Origin: Gemmatimonadales bacterium
GTDB taxonomy: Bacteria > Gemmatimonadota > Gemmatimonadetes > Gemmatimonadales > GWC2-71-9
Assembly (NCBI GenBank): GCA_025924275.1
Contig: JAICEH010000099.1
Location: 1 to 7,663, forward strand
DNA: 7,663 nucleotides
Direction: 5' to 3'
The notes under the pieces were generated by a model, which had not been told where the DNA came from, searched no databases, and saw only the letters and a program-made list of their open reading frames with translations. A program made the translations under genes and the position numbers. The first letter of the stretch is position 1; each line of letters opens with the position of its first letter. Shown one piece after another: positions 1 through 5,573 of this stretch.

Positions 1-1215
1 GCCCTCCGGGATACCGCGTCCGCCGCGCGGATCGCGGCCCGGCTCCAGGACCAGGACCCGAACGTGCGGGTCCAGGCCGCGATGTCGCTTGGCGAACTGC
101 GGGTCCCGGGTTCGGTGCCGCCGCTGGAGCAGGCGCTCGGCGAACGGGAGCGCTGGGCGCTCCGGCGGGAGGCGCTCGTGGCGCTCGCCCGGATCGACAC
201 CGGGGCCTTCGCCCGGGCGGCTGGCCGCTGGACGACGAGCCCGGACTGGCGGCTGCGTCGGGCGGCGGCCCAGGCCTGGTCGGTCGCCGCCCCGGGCGGG
301 TCGGCTCTCGAGGCCCTGGCCGGTGATCCCGACCCGCGGGTGCGCGCCTCCGCGCTGCAGGGACTCACGGCCCCCGGCACGCCGCCCTCGGCCGTGGCGG
401 TGGACGCCGCGCGCCGGGCGCTCGCCCACCCCGATTTCGCCGTCCGCGCCGCGGCGGCCGGGGTCCTCCGCGCACGGGGCGCGCCCGAGGATGTCCCCTC
501 GCTGGTGGCGGCGCTGCGCGCCGCGGAACGGGACTCGTCCGCCGACGCCGCCCTGGCCGCCCTCGCCGCGCTCAAGGCCATCGCCGACTCCGGGGGCGGC
601 GCGCCGGTGGTGGATGCCGTCTCCGCCGGGGTGCCCGGCGTCGACTCCTACCTGCTGCGGGCGTGGGCCGAGACCAACTGGCCGGCGCTCGCGGCCGAGT
701 GGGGCCCATCGCGGCCGATCCGCACCGGCCGCACGCTGGAGGACTACCGGGGCATCGTGCGGAACTACCTGACGGGCCCGGCGGCCAACACGCCCCCGCG
801 GGTGCGCATCGAGACCTCGGAGCGGGGCACGCTCGAGGTCGAGCTCTTCGCCTCGGAGGCCCCGGTCACCGTCGCGAACTTCCTCCGGCTGGTGGACCAG
901 CACTACTTCGACGGCGGCACCTGGCACCGCGTCGTGCCCAACTTCGTGGCCCAGGACGGCGACCCCCGCGGCGACGGGGAGGGCGGACCCGGCTGGGTGA
1001 TCCGGGACGAGATCAACCGCCGCCGGTACGCCACGAGCGGGATCCTCGGCATGGCCCTCTCCGGGCCCGACACCGGGGGCAGCCAGTGGTTCCTCACGCA
1101 CGGTCCCGCGCCCCACCTCGATGGGACCTACACCGTGTTCGGCCGGGTCGTGGGCAACCGGTCGCCGCTCGCCCGGATCACCCAGGGCGACCTGATCCGC
1201 TCCATTCGCCGATGA
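1..1215 (+). CDS. HEAT-repeat / cyclophilin-type peptidyl-prolyl isomerase fusion (5' partial)
   Basis: The frame is open from the first base and ends at TGA 1213-1215, so the true start lies upstream; the GTG at 64 is internal to a repeat. About 404 codons are visible. Residues 1-240 are Ala/Arg/Leu-rich helical HEAT-like repeats with recurring D-P-x-V-R cores (for example DPNVR at 19-23 and DPRVR further on). Residues about 264-395 form a cyclophilin domain. H309-R310 and F315 with Q318 match the catalytic HRVVPxF...Q core, R310 corresponding to human CypA R55, and S361-QWF is the second hallmark. The CypA W121 position is H372 and the H126 position is Y377, so cyclosporin binding would be weak. 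Inferred role: proline isomerisation, probably on envelope proteins, with HEAT repeats as a binding scaffold. Localisation is unknown because the N-terminus is missing. Its stop overlaps the next start by 4 nt (ATGA), suggesting coupling. Confidence 0.9.
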   Translation, partial: ALRDTASAARIAARLQDQDPNVRVQAAMSLGELRVPGSVPPLEQALGERERWALRREALVALARIDTGAFARAAGRWTTSPDWRLRRAAAQAWSVAAPGGSALEALAGDPDPRVRASALQGLTAPGTPPSAVAVDAARRALAHPDFAVRAAAAGVLRARGAPEDVPSLVAALRAAERDSSADAALAALAALKAIADSGGGAPVVDAVSAGVPGVDSYLLRAWAETNWPALAAEWGPSRPIRTGRTLEDYRGIVRNYLTGPAANTPPRVRIETSERGTLEVELFASEAPVTVANFLRLVDQHYFDGGTWHRVVPNFVAQDGDPRGDGEGGPGWVIRDEINRRRYATSGILGMALSGPDTGGSQWFLTHGPAPHLDGTYTVFGRVVGNRSPLARITQGDLIRSIRR

Positions 1216-4031
1216 CGCGGGCCGGCGCGGGGCTCCTCCTGTTCGCCGCCCTCCTGGGCGATGCGCCGGAGGCCGCCGCGCAGTTCTTCCCCTTCGGCGC
1301 GAACAAGGTCCAGTACCGCACCCTCGACTGGCAGGTCGCCCGCGGCGACCACGTGGACCTGTACTTCTACCCGGCGGAGTCCGGGCTGGTGCCGATGGCG
1401 CTCACCGCCGCCGAGGCCGGCTACGACACGCTGGCGCTCCGCTTCGGGCACGAGGTGCCGACCCGGATCCCCCTCATCCTCTACGCCTCGCACCGCGACT
1501 TCGAGCAGACCAACGTCCTGCCCTTCCGCCCCCCCGAGGGAATCCTCGGCGCGACCGACTTCCTCAAGCGACGCGTCGTCATGCCCTACCGGGGGAGCAT
1601 GAGCGAGTTCCTCGCCACCCTGCGACACGAGCTGGTGCACGTCTTCCAGCTGAGCGTCGCGGGCGAGTCCTTCCACAAGGGCGCACGCTCGGTGGCCTCG
1701 CGCTTCCCGCTCTGGTGGACCGAGGGGCTCGCCGAGTACTGGTCGGCCGGCGAGGACCCCCGGGACGAGATGATCCTGCGGGACCTCGTGCTCTCGGGAA
1801 ACCTCCCGCGGCTGCAGGATCTCAATCCCTACGGGAGCGGGCTGGAGTACAGCCTGGGCGGGCGGGTGCTCCGGTGGCTCGGCACCACCTACGGCGACTG
1901 GCGCATCGCCGCGATGCAGCGGGACCTCTGGACCTTCGATTCGTTCGACCAGGCGCTCCGGGCGATCTACGGCCGGTCGCTCGAGGACCTCGACCGCGAA
2001 TTCAGCCTGGCGATCAAGCGCGAGTACTTCCCCGTCGCCCAGGTCCGCGAGCCGCTGCCGCTGGTGGGCCGCCGGGTCGCGGACCGCGCCATCGAGCCGG
2101 TCCTGGTGCCTGACGGGGAGGACGGGGGCACCCTCTACTATGTCTCCCCCGCGCGCGGGTACGTGACCATCTACCGGCGCGAGCTGGACGGGGAGGCCCG
2201 GGAGCTCGTGGTCTCGGGGCGCACGCCCGAGTACGAGTCCATCCATCCGTTCGAGTCGCGCTTCGACGTCAGCCGGAAGGGCCTGCTGCTCTTCTCCTCC
2301 CAGCGGGAGGACCGCGACGCGCTGATGGTGCTCGACATCGGGCGCCGTCGCATCGTCGGCCGGTACAGCTTTCCGGAGCTGGCCGGCATCCGCTCGCCGG
2401 CGTGGGGACCCGACGGAACCGTCCTGCTGAGCGGGCTCGGCGAGGACGGCCTCTCCGACCTCTATCGCGTCCACCTCCCGGACGGGCGGCTCGAGCGGCT
2501 CACGAACGACCACTACCAGGACCTGGATCCGACGGCGTCGCCCGATGGGACGCGCCTCGCCTTCGCCTCCGACCGCACCGCCGGCGGCGACCGCGGGGCG
2601 GTGAACCTCTTCCTCCTCGACCTCGCCACCGGCCGCATCCGCCAGCTCACCGCGGGGCCCTGGCAGGACGACTCCCCCGTGTGGGGAACGGACGGCCGGA
2701 TCTGGTACACCTCGAGCCGGGACGGCGTGCTCAATGCCTTCTCGGTCGATACCCTGGGGCAGGGGCGGCGCGAGACCGCGGCGTGGACCGGGCTCCTCGA
2801 CGTGCACCCGGTGCCCGGGCGGAATGCCGTCACCGCGAGCGGGTTCGACAACTTCACCCTGAACGCCTGGCTGCTGCCGCTCGACACCGTGGCGCGCCGG
2901 GACTCCTTCGCGCTCGAGGCGGCACCGCCGCACAGCGCCTGGAGCCTCCCCGGACTCGAGGAGACCGCCCAGGAGCCCCTCGAGGGGGAGCCGTACCGCA
3001 AGCGCCTCACGGTGGACTTCCTGGCGGGCGAGGGCGCCGTGGTGCCCGGCTACGGCGGGGGGGCCTCGTTCGGGATGCTGATGAGCGACCTGCTGGGCGA
3101 CCACCTGGCGGGCCTCTCGGTGTTCACCTGGCAGGCGGATGACCTCGGGAGCTTCATCGAGAATCTCTCCGCCACGGGCGTCTACCTGAACCAGTCACGC
3201 CGGGTGAACTGGGCGGTCGGCGCCTTCCGCATCAGCCAGCAGAACTTCGAGGGCGAACAGGTGGTGGCCTACCAGGAGAAGTCGTTCGGGGTGCTCGGGC
3301 AGCTGCGGTATCCCCTCAACCGGTTCCAGCGCGTCGAGGGGTCCATGGTGGTCGAGCGATCCGACCGCATCGACTTCACCCTGCCGGTGGACGAACCCCG
3401 CCGCGTGGGGGTCATCGTCTCCCACTTCCTGAGCTACGTGAAGGACAACTCGCTCTGGACGACCGCGGGACCCATCGATGGCACCCGCATGGCCCTCACC
3501 GGCGGAATCGGCAACGACTTCACCAACGCGCGATTCGACTACTGGGTGCTCCGGGGCGACCTCCGGCACTACTTCCGCCTCGGCCTCCGCAGCGCCTACG
3601 CCGTGCGGGCCTTCGGCTTTGCGTCCGGCGGCGACCGGCCGCGTCGCACCAATCTCGGCGGCAGCCTGGGACTGCGGGGCTACCCGCTCTATGGCTACAT
3701 TGTCGGGACCAGGGCCTGGATGTTCAACCAGGAGCTCCGCTTCCCGCTCTTCCGCCACGTCACCTTCGGCACGGCGATCGGCGACCTCCGGTTCCCGGAG
3801 AACCAGGCGGCACTCTTCCTCGACCTCGGCCAGGCCGGCCTGCCGTATGAGGCCCAACGGGCCGTCCTGGGGTCCTTCGGCCTGGGCTTCCGCTGGCCGC
3901 TCGGTCCGCTGGCGGTCGTCCGGATGGATCTGGGATGGCGCTTCTCCTCCGATTCCTACCGGGGCTATGCGCTCAGCTCCGACGACCAGCGGCCCTTCTT
4001 CCTCAGCTTCTTCCTCGGCTACAACTACTAA
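1212..4031 (+). CDS. Secreted metalloprotease-like / TolB-like propeller / Omp85 barrel fusion protein
   Basis: 939 residues. The start at ATG 1212 overlaps the upstream stop and immediately yields a signal peptide: basic N-end, Leu/Ala core at 6-16, cleavage after Ala-Ala-Ala at 23. The same frame is open upstream to 663, but that extension only shadows the preceding gene. Residues about 35-280 resemble peptidase MA: HELVH at 139-143, then E171-x3-E175, the gluzincin arrangement in which E171 would be the third zinc ligand. Residues about 290-590 carry PD40/TolB-like propeller blades; the clearest is SPDGTRLAFASDR at 443-455. Residues about 596-939 look like an Omp85/surface-antigen barrel, with the L6-loop motif LRGY at 821-824, NQELRFPLF at 839-847, and an aromatic beta-signal-like C-terminus ending FLGYNY. 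No POTRA domain is apparent. Probable location: outer membrane, with protease and propeller in the periplasm or exported. Substrate unknown; activity is inferred from motifs only. Confidence 0.85.
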   Translation: MTRAGAGLLLFAALLGDAPEAAAQFFPFGANKVQYRTLDWQVARGDHVDLYFYPAESGLVPMALTAAEAGYDTLALRFGHEVPTRIPLILYASHRDFEQTNVLPFRPPEGILGATDFLKRRVVMPYRGSMSEFLATLRHELVHVFQLSVAGESFHKGARSVASRFPLWWTEGLAEYWSAGEDPRDEMILRDLVLSGNLPRLQDLNPYGSGLEYSLGGRVLRWLGTTYGDWRIAAMQRDLWTFDSFDQALRAIYGRSLEDLDREFSLAIKREYFPVAQVREPLPLVGRRVADRAIEPVLVPDGEDGGTLYYVSPARGYVTIYRRELDGEARELVVSGRTPEYESIHPFESRFDVSRKGLLLFSSQREDRDALMVLDIGRRRIVGRYSFPELAGIRSPAWGPDGTVLLSGLGEDGLSDLYRVHLPDGRLERLTNDHYQDLDPTASPDGTRLAFASDRTAGGDRGAVNLFLLDLATGRIRQLTAGPWQDDSPVWGTDGRIWYTSSRDGVLNAFSVDTLGQGRRETAAWTGLLDVHPVPGRNAVTASGFDNFTLNAWLLPLDTVARRDSFALEAAPPHSAWSLPGLEETAQEPLEGEPYRKRLTVDFLAGEGAVVPGYGGGASFGMLMSDLLGDHLAGLSVFTWQADDLGSFIENLSATGVYLNQSRRVNWAVGAFRISQQNFEGEQVVAYQEKSFGVLGQLRYPLNRFQRVEGSMVVERSDRIDFTLPVDEPRRVGVIVSHFLSYVKDNSLWTTAGPIDGTRMALTGGIGNDFTNARFDYWVLRGDLRHYFRLGLRSAYAVRAFGFASGGDRPRRTNLGGSLGLRGYPLYGYIVGTRAWMFNQELRFPLFRHVTFGTAIGDLRFPENQAALFLDLGQAGLPYEAQRAVLGSFGLGFRWPLGPLAVVRMDLGWRFSSDSYRGYALSSDDQRPFFLSFFLGYNY

Positions 4032-4745
4032 ATGCTGATGTGGCAAGGGTTTTCGCTTGACCGGCGCGCCCTCGCGCCGTATCTTGCCGCGGTGGTGTCG
4101 GGGTGCACCCCGAACCCGGGACCCCTGGTGCCGGTGGACGCAGCACCGGTCGACCGCACGGCCGTCGCCGCCTGGACGGCCGTGACGACGCCCGCGGCCG
4201 CTGAGGTCCACCGGTTCAAGTGGCTGTACCGCGACGGCCGGCAGAGCGCTGGCGGGCGCGGGAGCGCCCGAGTGGCGGCCCCGGACTCGGTGCGGGTGGA
4301 CGCGCGGGGCCCCCTGGGGCAGGGGCGGTCGAGCGGGGTGGTGGTGGGCGACTCGATTCTCTGGGCCGAGCCCGAGGACAACCTCATCGAGGCCGCGCCC
4401 AACGTGGCCCTGATGTGGGCGATGTTCGGGGTCGCTCGCGAGCCCGAGGCGGGGGCCGTGCTGCTCGGGCTCGAGCGGCCGGGATTCACCGCCTGGCGCA
4501 TCGTCGACGGACCCGACACCCTCGAGTACGTCCGGGAGCCGGATCGGCGGCGCCTCCGGGCCGAGCTCCGGCGGGGCGGTGAAGTGGTCGGCCGCACCGA
4601 GGCGACGCGTGACGAGGCCGGGCGGCTCAAGTCGGCGCGCCTCACCGTGCCCGGGGTGCCGGCCCGGCTCGACCTGACCTTTCTCTCGACCGAGACGCCG
4701 AGTGAGCCCTTCGCGGCGGACGTCTGGCTGCCTGATCGCCCTTAG
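4032..4745 (+). CDS. LolA/LolB-like candidate outer-membrane lipoprotein
   Basis: 237 residues if started at ATG 4032, directly abutting the upstream TAA; ATG 4038 is an alternative. Either start gives a signal of about 25 residues with Arg-Arg at 11-12, a short hydrophobic stretch and a lipobox-like VSGC with Cys25. Starting at GTG 4092 or 4095 would delete the signal, leaving only Val/Ser/Gly before the Cys. No Shine-Dalgarno sequence is visible at 4032 or 4038, which fits coupling or re-initiation. The mature part has alternating beta-strand-like segments: F-K-W-L-Y-R-D-G, a 'DSVRVDARGPLG' strand pair, a 'LMWAMFGV' helix and a C-terminal 'RLDLTF' strand. I read this as the LolA/LolB/DUF4292-like fold that handles lipid or lipoprotein at the outer membrane; that is pattern-based and unproven. 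It lies between an Omp85-type gene and an LptE-like gene, which supports an envelope role. The last 44 nt overlap the next gene. Confidence 0.72.
   Translation: MLMWQGFSLDRRALAPYLAAVVSGCTPNPGPLVPVDAAPVDRTAVAAWTAVTTPAAAEVHRFKWLYRDGRQSAGGRGSARVAAPDSVRVDARGPLGQGRSSGVVVGDSILWAEPEDNLIEAAPNVALMWAMFGVAREPEAGAVLLGLERPGFTAWRIVDGPDTLEYVREPDRRRLRAELRRGGEVVGRTEATRDEAGRLKSARLTVPGVPARLDLTFLSTETPSEPFAADVWLPDRP
4057..4085 (+). promoter_or_regulatory. Candidate sigma70-type promoter
   Basis: TTGACC at 4057-4062 and TATCTT at 4080-4085 are separated by exactly 17 nt, close to consensus TTGACA / TATAAT. An unusually A/T-rich patch (4041-4060) lies just upstream in otherwise very GC-rich DNA. The expected transcription start is near 4092. 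It sits inside the 5' end of the lipoprotein-like gene, so it could serve the LptE-like gene and everything downstream, or produce a leaderless message beginning at GTG 4092. This is a sequence match only. Confidence 0.55.
4062..4079. repeat. 7-bp inverted repeat filling the promoter spacer
   Basis: CGGCGCG (4062-4068) and CGCGCCG (4073-4079) are perfect reverse complements around a 4-nt CCCT loop. The repeat occupies the space between the candidate -35 and -10 hexamers. It could be a repressor operator or a short hairpin. Such GC palindromes also arise by chance in DNA this rich in G and C. Confidence 0.35.
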
Positions 4746-5211
4746 CCTGCTGGTGGGCCCCGGCTGCGCCTACGGCTTCGCCGGTGGCGGCTTTCCGCCG
4801 GATGTCTCGACCGTGGCCGTCCTGCCGTTCGACAACCTGACCTCCGAGCCCACGCTCACGCAGGAGGTGCTCGAGGCGGTGCGGGACGCCGTGGAGAGCC
4901 GGCTCGGCCTCCGGGCCGCCGGAGAGGGGTCGGCCGACGCGGTGGTGCGCGGGCGGATCACGCGGTACGAGCCGGACCTGCCGGTGGCCTACACCGGGAA
5001 CGAGCAGAACCAGGTGACGGTCACCCGTCGGATGGTGCAGCTTGCGGTGTCGGTCGAGATCGTGGACCAGCGCAGCGGGCGCACGCTGTGGCAGCGCCCG
5101 TCGCTCACCGTGGACGGCGACTACGACCCGGGCAACGAGGCCGAGGGACGTCGCCGGGCGCTCGAGAAGCTCACGACGGACATCGTGGACGGAGCCCAGT
5201 CCCAATGGTGA
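4702..5211 (+). CDS. lptE: LptE-like LPS-assembly outer-membrane lipoprotein
   Basis: 169 residues from GTG 4702. This start gives a basic N-end (Arg5-Arg6) and a hydrophobic core ending in Gly-Pro-Gly-Cys, with Cys22 the likely lipidation site. The lipobox is degenerate, with Pro before the last Gly. The mature protein begins AYGF and continues with the family hallmark 'VAVLPFDNLTSEP' at about residues 36-48. An amphipathic helix (TQEVLEAVRDAVESRL), a 'VVRGRITRYEPD' strand, a 'VQLAVSVEIVDQRSGRTLWQ' strand pair and a final helix follow. LptE plugs and stabilises the LptD translocon, which places LPS in the outer leaflet; the partner LptD is not in this window. The first 44 nt overlap the upstream gene in another frame, and the 3' end overlaps the next gene by 7 nt. 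The family call is good; the exact start is less certain. Confidence 0.82.
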   Translation: MSPSRRTSGCLIALSLLVGPGCAYGFAGGGFPPDVSTVAVLPFDNLTSEPTLTQEVLEAVRDAVESRLGLRAAGEGSADAVVRGRITRYEPDLPVAYTGNEQNQVTVTRRMVQLAVSVEIVDQRSGRTLWQRPSLTVDGDYDPGNEAEGRRRALEKLTTDIVDGAQSQW

Positions 5212-5573
5212 TCCCTCGCCTCGACCGCCGCGGCAGCAGCACGCGGGGGTGCCTCTTCTCCCTGCTCGTGTTCGTCGCGGCCCTGTATTACGGCGTCAAC
5301 ATCGGCGAGCCGTTCTACCGGTACTACCAGTACCGGGACGCGATGCGCTCCGCGGCCCGGTTCGCGCCGACCCTGTCGGACGACGTGCTGGGCCGCCGCA
5401 TCCTGGCCAAGGCCGACGAGTTGAACCTGCCCCCGGCGGCCCACCGCCTGCAGATCCGACGCCTCGACGCGCCACGGCGTGTCGTCATCTCCGCGGAGTA
5501 CGAGGAGCGTGTCGAGCTACCGTTCTTCAATCACACCTTCGTCTTCCGGCCCCGCGCGGAAGAACCGCTCTAG
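5205..5573 (+). CDS. Small single-pass membrane protein, DUF4845-like
   Basis: 122 residues from ATG 5205, preceded by GGAG at 5191-5194 (10-nt spacing); it overlaps the stop of the LptE-like gene by 7 nt. The N-terminus is basic (R5, R8, R9, R14) and is followed by one hydrophobic segment at about 16-34, then an aromatic patch (EPFYRYYQYRD, 35-45). This suggests an N-in, C-out inner-membrane anchor with a periplasmic domain of about 80 residues. That domain has a helix (about 50-75) and strands including 'RRVVISAEYEERVELPF' near the C-terminus. The layout of anchor, Tyr-rich juxtamembrane segment and a late strand with Y-E-x-R resembles DUF4845, a family of unknown function. The similarity is by eye and could be coincidental. 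Placement between lptE and an antiporter suggests an envelope role. The 3' end is overlapped by the antiporter gene in another frame. Confidence 0.7.
   Translation: MVIPRLDRRGSSTRGCLFSLLVFVAALYYGVNIGEPFYRYYQYRDAMRSAARFAPTLSDDVLGRRILAKADELNLPPAAHRLQIRRLDAPRRVVISAEYEERVELPFFNHTFVFRPRAEEPL

Noticed and set aside
663..1211. In-frame N-terminal extension of the metalloprotease-barrel gene
   Set aside because: It overlaps the cyclophilin domain in another frame and is Arg/Pro/Gly-rich. Starting at 1212 instead gives a proper signal peptide and an ATGA overlap.
1128..3104. 658-codon open frame on the minus strand opposite the fusion-protein gene
   Set aside because: Its composition is low-complexity Arg/Glu/Gly/Pro/Val typical of an antisense shadow in GC-rich DNA, and the plus strand holds clear domain motifs.
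4020..4060. Possible terminator between the barrel-protein gene and the lipoprotein gene
   Set aside because: The TTTT run at 4050-4053 has no GC hairpin immediately upstream, and the next gene abuts the stop, so an intrinsic terminator is not supported.
3195..4211. 338-codon minus-strand open frame
   Set aside because: It is a shadow of the Omp85 barrel region and the following gene start, with no recognisable motif.
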